64,000 nucleotides of DNA, taken from the NCBI RefSeq assembly GCF_026283965.1, contig NZ_JAPDPD010000012.1, positions 62,001-126,000 of the forward strand, read 5' to 3'. The notes beneath the pieces are model-generated. The model was not told where the DNA came from. It searched no databases and saw only the letters and a list, made by a program, of their open reading frames with translations. Of this stretch, positions 8,540 through 17,099 are shown in pieces. This stretch comes from Dyella subtropica. Lineage in GTDB: Bacteria > Pseudomonadota > Gammaproteobacteria > Xanthomonadales > Rhodanobacteraceae. The number at the start of each line of letters is the position of its first letter. The first letter of the stretch is position 1. The position numbers were made by a program, and so were the translations under genes.

Positions 8540-10258
8540 ATGCGTCGCCACCTGCTTGCCCTGAGTCTCGTCGCCGCCCTGGCCGGCTGCAGTTCGTCCC
8601 ATCAGGAGGCCGCCGCGCCGGCTGGCGAGGCCAAGCCCGCACCGGCGAGCACCGCAGCGGCGGAACCGCCGCCGGCATCGACCGATGCGGAACTGGCGAA
8701 GAAGCGCATGGCCGACTACGCCTCGGTCAAGCTCACCGTCGATCTGTCGGGCTTCGATGCGCAGCAGAAGCAGATGATCGCGCTACTGATCCAGGCCGCC
8801 GACATCACCAACAGCCTCTACTGGCAGCAGGCCTGGGGCGACAAGGCCGCGCTGATGCAGCGTATTCCCGACGAAGACACCCGCCGTTTCGCCGAGATCA
8901 ACTACGGCCCATGGGACCGTCTCGCCAACGATCAGCCCTTCGTCGCCGGCGTGGGTCCGCGCCCACTGGGTGTGCAGTTCTATCCGGCCGACATGAGCAA
9001 GGACGAGTTCGAGAAGGCCGACCTCAAGGACAAGACCTCGCTCTACACCGTGTTGCGCCGCGACGCTCAGGGCAAGCTGGTAACGATGCCTTTCCATGAA
9101 GCCTATAAAGCCGACCTCGAAAAGGCGGCCGGCTTGCTGCGCGATGCGGCCAAGCTCTCCGCCGACAAGGACTTTGCGCGCTACCTCAAGCTGCGTGCCG
9201 ATGCGCTGCTGAGCGACGACTATCGCCCCAGTGATTTCGCCTGGATGGCGATGAAGAACAACCCGGTCGACATCGTGATCGGTCCCATCGAAACCTACGA
9301 AGACCAGCTGTTCGGCTACAAGGCTAGTTATGAGAGCTATGTGCTGCTGAAGGACCAGGCGTGGAGCGCCAAGCTCGCGCGCTTCGTGAAGTACCTGCCT
9401 GAGCTGCAGCGCGAGCTGCCGGTGGAGGCGAAGTACAAGGCCGAGAAGCCCGGTTCGGATGCCGACCTCAACGCCTATTTCGCCGTGTACTACGCCGGTG
9501 ACGCCAACGTCGGCGCCAAGACTATCGCCATCAACCTGCCCAACGACGAAGAGGTGCAGCTGAAGAAGGGCACGCGCCGGCTGCAGCTGGAAAACGTCAT
9601 GCAGGCGAAGTTCGACAAGATCATGCTGCCGATCGCAAAGGAACTGATTGCGGATGACCAGCAGTCGCATCTCACGTTCGACGCATTCTTCGAGAACACC
9701 ATGTTCCATGAAGTGGCGCACGGCCTGGGTATCAAGCAGACACTCACCGGCAAGGGTATGGTGCGCGGCGCGCTGAAGGATCAGGCATCGAGTTTCGAGG
9801 AAGGCAAGGCCGACATCCTCGGCCTGTACATGGTCACCAAGCTCGCCGAGAAGGGTGAACTGGACAAGGCGAAGTTGATGGACAACTACGTCACCTTCCT
9901 TGCCGGCATTCTGCGCTCAGTGCGCTTCGGCGCCAGCGATGCACATGCCAAGGCGAACATGGTGCGCTTTAACTTCTTCAAGCAGCAGGGCGCGTTCAGT
10001 CGCGACCCGGCGAGCGGGCGCTATCGCGTTGACTTCGACAAGATGACGGCGGCGATGAATGCGCTGTCCGCGAAGTTGCTGACCATCCAGGGGGATGGCG
10101 ATTACGAGGCGGCGAAGCAGCTCACCGACGGTATGGGCAATGTGGATGCGGAGTTGGCTGGCGATCTGAAACGCTTGCAGAGCGCGAAGATTCCGGTGGA
10201 TATCACGTTTGAGCAGGGGTTGGATGTGTTGGGCCTGTCGGGCGCGACTACGCCTTGA
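8540..10258 (+). CDS. M49-like zinc dipeptidyl-peptidase, lipoprotein
   Basis: Predicted zinc peptidase related to dipeptidyl-peptidase III, 572 residues. The ATG at 8540 (GAGGAAG ribosome site) starts a lipoprotein signal with lipobox LAGC and Cys17, followed by a low-complexity Ala/Pro/Glu linker. The zinc motif is HEVAH at 390-394, and the third ligand comes from EEGKAD at 420-425, matching the EExxA(E/D) motif of M49. The zinc motif is the five-residue HExxH, not the six-residue HExxGH of most family members. A periplasmic or outer-membrane location is inferred. Its position after an S33-like hydrolase and exporter hints at peptide processing. Confidence 0.85.
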   Translation: MRRHLLALSLVAALAGCSSSHQEAAAPAGEAKPAPASTAAAEPPPASTDAELAKKRMADYASVKLTVDLSGFDAQQKQMIALLIQAADITNSLYWQQAWGDKAALMQRIPDEDTRRFAEINYGPWDRLANDQPFVAGVGPRPLGVQFYPADMSKDEFEKADLKDKTSLYTVLRRDAQGKLVTMPFHEAYKADLEKAAGLLRDAAKLSADKDFARYLKLRADALLSDDYRPSDFAWMAMKNNPVDIVIGPIETYEDQLFGYKASYESYVLLKDQAWSAKLARFVKYLPELQRELPVEAKYKAEKPGSDADLNAYFAVYYAGDANVGAKTIAINLPNDEEVQLKKGTRRLQLENVMQAKFDKIMLPIAKELIADDQQSHLTFDAFFENTMFHEVAHGLGIKQTLTGKGMVRGALKDQASSFEEGKADILGLYMVTKLAEKGELDKAKLMDNYVTFLAGILRSVRFGASDAHAKANMVRFNFFKQQGAFSRDPASGRYRVDFDKMTAAMNALSAKLLTIQGDGDYEAAKQLTDGMGNVDAELAGDLKRLQSAKIPVDITFEQGLDVLGLSGATTP

Positions 10259-10722
10259 ATCATTCTCCCTCTCCCCTTTTGGGGAGAGGGTTGGGGTGAG
10301 GGGCGGGTGCTTGGTTCACCGTCGCTACTTCGTCATTCCGGCGTAGGCCGGAATCCAGTGGCGTTGCCGTTCGATATTCGCGCTATCGCATCCTGGCTCG
10401 CCTGCGGCGGGCTTTCGAACCGCTGCCGCGGTCCGAGTCACTTTTCTCTGTTTGGCCAGAGAAAAGTAACCAAAAGAGAGGCCACCCCGGTTACGCGCCC
10501 TCCGGCTTCGCCTGCGGGTCCGTGAGGTCTGGCCGGGCTTTTCGACACGACGTCCCTGTCGTGTCGAAAAGGCGCAGGCATCCGTGCCTGCGCCCCCTTC
10601 GGGGCCTGATCGTCCAGCCCTCACCGCTGCACAGGGGACCCGAAGATCAAGAGCGATAAGCAAAGCTGCTTCGTAGGGTGAGCGCATGCGAACCCCAACA
10701 TCATTGCATCGCTAACGAATGC
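10259..10722. repeat. Complex intergenic repeat, copy 1 (convergent gap)
   Basis: First of four copies of a multi-hairpin repeat (others at about 20872, 26510 and 60491). In order it has: a 10-bp stem CCCTCTCCCC/GGGGAGAGGG (10267-10276, 10281-10290); a REP-like palindrome ATTCCGG/CCGGAAT (10335-10341, 10348-10354); a stem CTTTTCTCTG/CAGAGAAAAG (10441-10450, 10457-10466); a long stem around CGACACGAC/GTCGTGTCG near 10540-10570; and a copy-specific stem GCGCAGGCA/TGCCTGCGC (10572-10580, 10585-10593). It lies between the convergent peptidase and protease genes, where the first stem could end transcription. Short reading frames inside it are not genes. Confidence 0.85.
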
Positions 10723-12606
10723 TTACTTCGGCGCCATGTCCCGCAACTTCATATCCAGCGTCCGCCCATCGCTCAGCGTCAGCTTCAGCGGCGTTCCTTC
10801 CGGTAGCAGCATGTTTGCGTCGCGCAGTTCGCCTAGGCCGATGGTTTTCGCTGCTTTGCCGTTGACTGCGGTAATCGCATCGTCCTTCTTCAGCCCGGCT
10901 TGCTCGGCGGGGCTGCCGGGTATGACCCAGCTGATCACGTAGCGGTCGGGTTGCTCTTGCGGTTTGTCGGCGCGGAAGCCGGCCATGGCGTAGTGCCGGG
11001 TGATGGTTTCGGTGCGGGGCATCAACACCATCTGTTGGCGGCGGTAGTCGAAGTGGACGTTGTAGCGGGAGAGCACGTCCTGGCCGATGTTGCCGGCTTC
11101 GCTGGGGTTGCCGGTGGCGGCGGCGTCGGCGCGGGTGAGCATGGCGACGACGTTGTCGAGTTTCTGTTCGCCGAGTTTCAGTGAACGTGTATGGGAGAAG
11201 TGTGCGGTGAACTGGCCGCCGACGCCGCCGGTGGGTGCGGGGGTGCCTTTCGTGTAGCGATCGGCGATACCTGTGCGTTCGGCCCATTGCGGGAACAGCA
11301 AGACCAGGCCGGAGTTGCCGGTGTCGATGCCAAAGGTGCCGCGATGGTCGTCGAGCTCTGCATCGGTCAGCGGCATGTCGTCGGTGAAGCGCAGCGGCAG
11401 CACGTTGCCCTGGCGTGCCGCTGGCGCTTGTCCTTGGTCGTAGGGCTGCAGGATGAGTTGCTGATGGTCGTAGTCGAAGGTGACGGCGAAGCGCTCGAAG
11501 ATTTCCAGGCCGAGAATGCCGGCGACGGGTTCGCGTCCTTCGCCGCGTTCGCACATGGCATAGGGATACGGCATCACCAGGAAGGTCTGGTCGCGGATGT
11601 CGGCGTCGCCCATGCCGAGGTGGTCGACGTGCGTATACGCCGTCGTCATCGAACCGGGGCCGGAGCCGGTGCTGACGCCCTGACCCTGCGTGCTGAAGCC
11701 GAGCTTCTTCGCGGCCTCGATGGTGAGGATGGCGTGGCCGCCGGTATCGAGGATGAAGGGCAGCGGCCCTTTGCCGTTGATGCTCACATCGACCAGCAGG
11801 AAGCCGCCTTCGAGATGCATGGGCACGACAGCCTGGCTGGCGCCGTGGGCCATCGTCACGTCGCGCACCTTGCCGTCCGGGCGCTGCAACGCTGCGGTGG
11901 GGGCGGTATCCAGCCACTGGTAGCGACTGACGATGTCCGTGCTCGCGTTGTCGAGGCCGCCGGCCGCAGTGGCCGCGCCGCTGCTGATGCGAAAGGGAAG
12001 TTGCACGCCGTTCACCGCGCGGTAGTCGCTGTATTGCTGGGTGAACGTAAGGAAGGAGCTTTGCCAGGAGACGTGATCCAGACGATGCGTGGTGGGGTCG
12101 ATCCACAGTGTCATCGCGCGTCCACCGGCAGGCGTCGCTTCGAGCCGTGCAAAGCGGTGGCCTTTTTCCTCGGCATCCGGCAGGCGGCGATAGTTCACGT
12201 CGTCCGTCCCGGTCGACAGGAAGCCGAAGCGGCGTAGCCAGTTCTCGCTGATGGCGACCGTGGTGGCTTCGTCGGAGTCGTTGGGATGGATAAGGCCGGA
12301 GATGTCCTGATGCCAGCGGCCTTGCGCGTCGTAGCCGTCCGCGCCGGTGAAAACGGGGTTGCGCGCATGCTCGGCGAAATGGCCGTTGCGCAGGTCCACG
12401 GTGAGGTTCCAGCTGCCGCTGAGGCCGTCGGACTCCTCCTTGCCCTCTGCAACGAGGGCGGCATGGTGCTGCAGGGCCGCAGCGCCATGCGCCTGCTGCA
12501 ACTGGCGCAGCAGGTCATGCGCGTCGTCCGCGCTGGCGAACGTGGGCAGCAGCAAGCTGCCGATCAACAGGAGACGGGAAAGAGGGCGGAGCTTGAGCTT
12601 GATCAT
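10723..12606 (-). CDS. Secreted two-lobed aspartyl protease with C-terminal PDZ domain
   Basis: Protein of 627 residues with a signal peptide (cleavage near ASA-DDAH). The N-terminal about 230 residues resemble an outer-membrane lipoprotein-carrier-like beta domain (LWIDPTTHRLDHVSW). Two retropepsin-like motifs follow, DTGG at 287-290 and DTGNSG at 428-433, each followed by hydrophobic-hydrophobic-Gly elements (AGILGLEIF; GNIGQDVL), so one chain supplies both catalytic aspartates. Residues 550-622 form a PDZ domain (GSPAEQAGLKKDDAITAVNG). The ATG at 12606 follows AAGGAA. A divergent function, such as processing of secreted peptides, is possible; the substrate is unknown. Confidence 0.87.
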   Translation of the reverse strand: MIKLKLRPLSRLLLIGSLLLPTFASADDAHDLLRQLQQAHGAAALQHHAALVAEGKEESDGLSGSWNLTVDLRNGHFAEHARNPVFTGADGYDAQGRWHQDISGLIHPNDSDEATTVAISENWLRRFGFLSTGTDDVNYRRLPDAEEKGHRFARLEATPAGGRAMTLWIDPTTHRLDHVSWQSSFLTFTQQYSDYRAVNGVQLPFRISSGAATAAGGLDNASTDIVSRYQWLDTAPTAALQRPDGKVRDVTMAHGASQAVVPMHLEGGFLLVDVSINGKGPLPFILDTGGHAILTIEAAKKLGFSTQGQGVSTGSGPGSMTTAYTHVDHLGMGDADIRDQTFLVMPYPYAMCERGEGREPVAGILGLEIFERFAVTFDYDHQQLILQPYDQGQAPAARQGNVLPLRFTDDMPLTDAELDDHRGTFGIDTGNSGLVLLFPQWAERTGIADRYTKGTPAPTGGVGGQFTAHFSHTRSLKLGEQKLDNVVAMLTRADAAATGNPSEAGNIGQDVLSRYNVHFDYRRQQMVLMPRTETITRHYAMAGFRADKPQEQPDRYVISWVIPGSPAEQAGLKKDDAITAVNGKAAKTIGLGELRDANMLLPEGTPLKLTLSDGRTLDMKLRDMAPK

Positions 12607-12679
12607 GCCGGCGATTCCTTGGGAGGCGATCGCATGCTGCCCGAGTGCTCCCTGGCCGGTCTAGGACGAGATTGATGCT

Positions 12680-13486
12680 TTAGGACGCGTGTTGCAGTTT
12701 GTGCCGAAAGTCACGTGGTGTTTGTCCCGTGACCCGTTTGAATACCCGCGCGAAATGGCTCTGGTCGGTAAAGCCGGCTTCGACGGCGACATCGGCGATG
12801 GAGCGCTCATCGCATGCCAGTGTTCGGCAGGCCAGCTTGATACGCAGCGCGCGGCGGTATTCGCCCACCGACATCCCCTGCGCCTGCTGGAAGCGGCGCG
12901 CAAGATGCGCGGGATGCACGCCGGCCAGGGCGCCCAGTTCCTGCAGCGACAAGCTGGCCAGCGGGTCGTCCTGCAGGCGCTCGAGCACCTTGCTCAGCCA
13001 GGCGGGTTGGCGCTCGCCCTGGTCGCTCCGGCAAGCCAGCGCGACCAGTTCGAAAATCGCCGATTGCAACGCCAGCGGTGCGGCGTCGTCGGTGGCGGCC
13101 AGCTCGCGTTCGATACGCGCCAGCAGGCGTGGCGCGTCGGGCAGGTTCAAGGCGCGATGGTCGCCAAGCAGGCGTTGCATGCTGTCGCTGGCGGTGAATT
13201 CATGCGAGGGGAAGATGCTCAAACAGCGCGCGCCCAGCGGCGAAAAGCGATTGGCGTGGCGGTGCCCTTCGGGGTGCACCAGCAGCAGGCCGGATTCGCA
13301 GGCGGTATCGCGTCCGCTCGCCTGCTGCACATACGCGCCGTCCGCGACCAGGCAGAGGTAAGCCTCGTCATGCTCGTGCAGGGGCAGGGAGGCATCGCCT
13401 TCATAGCGCGTGGCGTATACCAGCATGCCGCCGATCGAGCGAAGCTGTTGCGGGGAACCGTAGTTGGCGCGGCCGAGGTGTTGCAT
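12680..13486 (-). CDS. AraC-family transcriptional regulator
   Basis: DNA-binding regulator of 268 residues. The N-terminal half is a cupin sensor domain (LPLHEHDEAYLCLVADGAY, LLLVHPEGHRH). The C-terminal about 100 residues carry two HTH motifs: LSLQELGALAGVHPAHLARRFQQAQG, and SIADVAVEAGFTDQSHFARVFKRVTGQTPRDFR, the AraC signature. The ligand cannot be told from sequence. It ends 73 bp upstream of the aspartyl protease start on the same strand, so it could be co-transcribed with it or regulate it. Confidence 0.93.
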   Translation of the reverse strand: MQHLGRANYGSPQQLRSIGGMLVYATRYEGDASLPLHEHDEAYLCLVADGAYVQQASGRDTACESGLLLVHPEGHRHANRFSPLGARCLSIFPSHEFTASDSMQRLLGDHRALNLPDAPRLLARIERELAATDDAAPLALQSAIFELVALACRSDQGERQPAWLSKVLERLQDDPLASLSLQELGALAGVHPAHLARRFQQAQGMSVGEYRRALRIKLACRTLACDERSIADVAVEAGFTDQSHFARVFKRVTGQTPRDFRHKLQHAS

Positions 13487-13596
13487 GACTGCAGTTTACG
13501 CAGTACCGGCAGGGTGCCACGTGCCGTAGGTCAGGGGCTGGTTTGGTCGGGGCCCCATTCCGTGGAGGACTGCTTTGCTCGCGCCCTCGGAGCGGA

Positions 13597-13842
13597 TCAG
13601 GCCTCGTCTCCGGATTCGGACGCTGCCAGATCCGTATCCGAGAAGTCGTAGGCCATCAAGTCGCCCGGCTGGCATTCGAGGATTGCGCACAGCTTGGCCA
13701 GTGTGGAAAAGCGCACTCCGCGCACCTTGCCCGATCGGAACAGCGATAGATGTGTTTCGCTGACGCCGATGATCGCAGCCACCTGTTTCGCTTTCATGTT
13801 TCTCGCCGCGAGCATGTCATCGAGCGTGATTCGAATCGGCAT
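13597..13842 (-). CDS. Small XRE-type regulator paired with DUF2975 protein
   Basis: Single-domain HTH protein of 81 residues (MPIRITLDDMLAARNMKAKQ...), of the YozG-like type: AKQVAAIIGVSETHLSLFRSGKVRGVRFSTLAKLCAILECQPGDLM spans the five-helix fold. It starts directly after the stop of the DUF2975 gene (TGAATG), so the two are translationally coupled. The HTH protein of such pairs is expected to repress its own promoter, here through the palindrome at 14362-14382; this is inferred. It differs clearly in sequence from the other small XRE protein at 4733. Confidence 0.92.
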   Translation of the reverse strand: MPIRITLDDMLAARNMKAKQVAAIIGVSETHLSLFRSGKVRGVRFSTLAKLCAILECQPGDLMAYDFSDTDLAASESGDEA

Positions 13843-14349
13843 TCAGAAGATCTCGTCTATTTCCGCTTGCAGTTCGGAAGCGCGCTGCAATACGCGCCCG
13901 ATGATGTGGAGCGACAGTCCGACCGCCCCGAGCACCAGGCCGGAAACGTCAAAGGCCACCCAGTATCCCGGCCCGAATCCCAACATGTAAGTCGCGGCGG
14001 GAACCAGGAAGACGCTAATGAAAGCGCCCGCAGCCAGCATCGCACCGACACGGCCGAGCATCTTCGTGATGGTGGACGTATAGAGCTCACCTCGCGCAAA
14101 TGCGGCCAGTGCTTGTCGAATCCACCAGAGCGACAGCAGATAGAAAACCTCCGGGCAGGCGGCAACCAACTGATCCGCCAAGCGCCGCAACGGTTCTCCG
14201 TCAAAACCATGGGTAGAAAGCTGGATCGCGACCGCGCCGAAGCGTTCGAGCATCAGCAAGACCCACAACGCCGCCAATAGGCAGGTCACAAACTGCCGCA
14301 GGCGCGCGCTGCGACGCCGGATGTCCGCCACCGTGGATTTGCCGACCAT
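13843..14349 (-). CDS. DUF2975 membrane protein
   Basis: Integral membrane protein of 168 residues with about four helices (FVTCLLAALWVLLML; EVFYLLSLWWIRQAL; MLAAGAFISVFLVPAA; VSGLVLGAVGLSLHII). The stretch ALAAFARGELYTSTITKMLGRVG between helices two and three is the DUF2975 hallmark (an F-x-x-G-E-x-[FY]-T like motif). Start is ATG 14349, preceded by GAGG; a GTG six bases earlier is an alternative. Function is unknown, but the family nearly always travels with a YozG-like regulator, as here. Confidence 0.88.
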   Translation of the reverse strand: MVGKSTVADIRRRSARLRQFVTCLLAALWVLLMLERFGAVAIQLSTHGFDGEPLRRLADQLVAACPEVFYLLSLWWIRQALAAFARGELYTSTITKMLGRVGAMLAAGAFISVFLVPAATYMLGFGPGYWVAFDVSGLVLGAVGLSLHIIGRVLQRASELQAEIDEIF

Positions 14350-14361
14350 GTGCACCTCAAT

Positions 14362-14382
14362 AATTTAAGTTTTACTTAAATT
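14362..14382. promoter_or_regulatory. Palindromic operator upstream of DUF2975/XRE pair
   Basis: Perfect inverted repeat with 9-base arms, AATTTAAGT-TTT-ACTTAAATT, 12 bp upstream of the DUF2975 start and about 110 bp upstream of the divergent ABC ATPase. It stands out as almost pure A/T in high-GC DNA. It is a likely operator for the XRE regulator and could control both directions. Binding is inferred. Confidence 0.65.
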
Positions 14383-14492
14383 TCTTTCGTGATAGTTTAA
14401 CTCTTACACCAAGTTTGGCAAGAGTGTCGGTCCAGCCCGACCGGGGGCCCATACGCCTCGCCAGCAAGCCTCCACTCGGCCGGACATGCCGT

Positions 14493-15398
14493 ATGCATTG
14501 CCTCGAAACGACCCATCTCTTTCATCGTTACTCCAATGGCGATATCGCCCTGGAGGACATCAATCTCCAGGTGCCCGAAGGCGCCATCTATGGCTTGCTT
14601 GGGCCGAACGGCGCAGGAAAAACCACCACGTTACGCTTGGTCCTGGGGCTACTGCGAAAGCAACAAGGTGTGATCTCCATCTTCGGCAAGCCGTTCGACA
14701 CGCATCGGGTCGAGATTCTGAGAGGCGTTGGTTCGCTGATCGAAAGCCCATCGCTCTACGACCATCTCACGGCCACTGAAAACCTGGCGCTGCTGCAGAA
14801 AATCTACCGGGTCACTAAGACGAGAATCGGCGAGGTGCTGGCGTTGGTCGGGCTAGCCGACACCGGGGGCAAGAAGGTCAGCCAGTTTTCCCTTGGCATG
14901 AAGCAGCGGCTGAGCATCGCCATCGCGATGCTGCATCGTCCCGCGCTGCTGATTCTGGATGAGCCAACCAATGGGCTCGATCCCCATGGCATGGTCGAGA
15001 TCCGCGACCTATTGATGAAGCTCAATCGAGAGGATGGCATCACTATCGTGATTTCCAGCCACCTGCTATCCGAGATAGCGCGGCTGGTTACGCATGTAGG
15101 CATTGTTTGCAAGGGCAGGATGTTGTTTCAGGGCACGCTGGGAGTGCTGCTGCAACAGCGCCGGCAGGCAGGAGCTGTGGGGCTTTGCACAAGTGACGAT
15201 GAGCGGGCGCTGCGCATTCTCTCAGCTGACGTTCCAGACGCTCATATCGTCGACGGAAAGATCGTGATGCCGGCGATGTCCAACGAACGCATTGCTAGCA
15301 TCAATCGACGTCTGGTCGGGGAAGGCGTGGGCGTTCATGCGCTTGGCGCTTTAGGGGGCGACCTCGAAGCCATCTTCATGGACATGGTCGGGGGCTGA
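14493..15398 (+). CDS. ABC transporter ATP-binding protein, BcrA/NisF-like
   Basis: ATPase of an ABC-2 exporter resembling those giving immunity to bacitracin or lantibiotics, 301 residues. Walker A GPNGAGKT at 37-44, signature FSLGM at 132-136, Walker B LLILDEP, and the switch His in ISSHLLSEIARLV. The ATG at 14493 is chosen as the first methionine before the conserved LETTHLFHRYSNG; upstream codons to 14415 have no family match. The ribosome site is weak. It is divergent from the DUF2975/XRE pair and shares the control region holding the palindrome. The permease gene follows 4 bp downstream. Confidence 0.92.
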   Translation: MHCLETTHLFHRYSNGDIALEDINLQVPEGAIYGLLGPNGAGKTTTLRLVLGLLRKQQGVISIFGKPFDTHRVEILRGVGSLIESPSLYDHLTATENLALLQKIYRVTKTRIGEVLALVGLADTGGKKVSQFSLGMKQRLSIAIAMLHRPALLILDEPTNGLDPHGMVEIRDLLMKLNREDGITIVISSHLLSEIARLVTHVGIVCKGRMLFQGTLGVLLQQRRQAGAVGLCTSDDERALRILSADVPDAHIVDGKIVMPAMSNERIASINRRLVGEGVGVHALGALGGDLEAIFMDMVGG

Positions 15399-15402
15399 AA
15401 AC

Positions 15403-16188
15403 ATGACGATCGATTTCATCCATGCACTTCATGGCGAATGGATCAAGAAAAAGCGTAGCCTCGCTTCGTGGCTGATTGTGATCGGTGCTTTTTTTACACC
15501 ACTGATTGTCATCGTTGCCCGGCTGGTGAATCACAACAAGCTCCAGGCGTTGTATTCGGCGGATACCTTCTGGAATGCATTGTGGAAGAGTTCCTGGGAA
15601 TCGATGGCGATCTTCTTTCTGCCGTTGAGTGCGATTCTGGCGACCAGCCTGATGACGCAGCTCGAGTACAAGAACAACGCATGGAAGCAGGTGCACACGC
15701 TTCCGCTGAGCGTGACCGTTATTTTCTTTGCGAAACTCACGGTCATCCTTTTGATGATCGTGCAGTTCTTCATCTTGTTTAATGTCGGCATCTATCTTTC
15801 GGCCCTCATTCCCTATCTGTTGGTCTCTGGGACGCCCTACCCGAGTGAGCCGTTGCCGCTGCGCTCCTTTCTTGCGCAGAACGCGCTGTACTTCATCGAC
15901 TGTCTGCCGATTGTGGCCATCCAGTATCTCTTGAGTCTGAGGTTCAAGAATTTCCTGGTGCCCATCGGCTTCGGCTTTCTGACCTGGGTGGGCGCGCTGG
16001 CCGCGCTGTCGTGGAAATTCGGATATGTCGTGCCATATGCGTACAGCATGCTGAACTATTTGAAAGACAGCCCATCAGCGCGGGTGGCCGCGGGCACGGC
16101 AAACCTTCACTGGCTGGCGCTCGGCTATTTCCTCCTGTCGATGGTCGCGGGCTACTGGCTCTTCATTACGAAAACGCAGAAGGGCTAA
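15403..16188 (+). CDS. ABC-2 type permease, lantibiotic-immunity-like
   Basis: Six-helix permease of 261 residues, similar in plan to NisE/BcrB-type subunits: an N-terminal EWIKKKRSLASWLIVIGAFFTPLIVIV segment, LTQLEYKNNAWKQVHTLPLS (the conserved E-x-K-x-x-x-W-K-x-x-x-x-x-P coupling region), and helices to residue 258. It pairs with the ATPase immediately upstream. The coding sequence is visibly richer in A and T and in Phe, Ile and Lys than its neighbours, which suggests transfer from another background. The substrate is unknown; a role in peptide-antibiotic resistance is plausible only by family. Confidence 0.88.
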   Translation: MTIDFIHALHGEWIKKKRSLASWLIVIGAFFTPLIVIVARLVNHNKLQALYSADTFWNALWKSSWESMAIFFLPLSAILATSLMTQLEYKNNAWKQVHTLPLSVTVIFFAKLTVILLMIVQFFILFNVGIYLSALIPYLLVSGTPYPSEPLPLRSFLAQNALYFIDCLPIVAIQYLLSLRFKNFLVPIGFGFLTWVGALAALSWKFGYVVPYAYSMLNYLKDSPSARVAAGTANLHWLALGYFLLSMVAGYWLFITKTQKG

Positions 16189-16247
16189 GGCACATCGCGT
16201 ACCCGCGACGCGCATCGCCGGCAATGACAACATCGATGCAGGACGGG

Positions 16248-17099
16248 TCAGGAGTCGCCGAGGTGCTGACTCGCCCAGCCCGCCACGGACTGGGGATGTT
16301 CCAGATGCAGATGGTGTCCGCCGTCCATGTGGCTCACGACGATGTCGTCCACGCAGGCCGCGCGCCGTTCCATCGGATGGCTGGGTAGATAGGAGGTGGC
16401 GGGTTGGGCCAGCAGCAACGCCGTGGATGCGCGAATGCCTCGCAGCAGCGCGTGGATCTGGCTCTCGGCGAGCCGCAGCGGCGAGGTGCGGGTGAGGCGC
16501 GGGTCGCTCCGCCAGCACCAGCCGTCGGCGACTTCCATCAGGCCGCGCTCCACGATCGGTCGCGCCAGCTCGGCGGGCAATCCGCCCGCGATGGCGCGCG
16601 CCGCCGTGGCCTGCTCGACGTTGCGGAATATCCGCAGTCCTTTGTTGTTGATGGGTGCCGCGATGCCATCGCGGAAGCGCTGCAGCGTGTGCGAACCATC
16701 GTCACCGAGCGGACCGAGCCCTTCGATCAGCAGCAGTTTTTCGATGCGCTCCGGTACCGCGGCTGCCGACAGCGCGGCGATACCGGCCCCCAGCGAATGG
16801 CCGAGCAAGGCGAAACGTTCCAGACCCAAAGCATCGGCGGCACCGAGCACGTGCCGCACGTAATCGACGAAGTGATAGTGCGTGCCCGCCGGCAGGTGGT
16901 CGGAATGTCCGTGGCCCGGCAGTTCCAGGGCGATCACGCGCCAGCGGTCGGCGAGCAGCGGTGCGAGCCGGGCATAGCTGCCGGCGTTGTCCAGCCAGCC
17001 ATGCAGGGTGAGCAGGGGCGGTAAGTCGTCCGCACCCCAGATCTGTGCGTGCAGGGTGAGTTGCGGCAGTTCGATGGAGCGTTCGGCCGGCGTGCTCAT
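16248..17099 (-). CDS. Alpha/beta hydrolase
   Basis: Single-domain hydrolase of 283 residues without a signal peptide. The oxyanion motif LHGWLDN (32-38), the nucleophile elbow GHSLG with Ser102, and a C-terminal catalytic His in MDGGHHLH (262-263) are visible. It resembles the serine hydrolase-like (SERHL) group of esterases; the substrate is unknown. The start ATG overlaps the ferrochelatase stop (ATGA), so the two form an operon, although no known step of haem synthesis needs a hydrolase. Confidence 0.9.
   Translation of the reverse strand: MSTPAERSIELPQLTLHAQIWGADDLPPLLTLHGWLDNAGSYARLAPLLADRWRVIALELPGHGHSDHLPAGTHYHFVDYVRHVLGAADALGLERFALLGHSLGAGIAALSAAAVPERIEKLLLIEGLGPLGDDGSHTLQRFRDGIAAPINNKGLRIFRNVEQATAARAIAGGLPAELARPIVERGLMEVADGWCWRSDPRLTRTSPLRLAESQIHALLRGIRASTALLLAQPATSYLPSHPMERRAACVDDIVVSHMDGGHHLHLEHPQSVAGWASQHLGDS

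Noticed and set aside
10307-10525. Small frames encoding FGQRKVTKREATP-type peptides in all four repeats
   Set aside because: They are translations of a structured intergenic repeat; the hairpins covary and no start site is shared.
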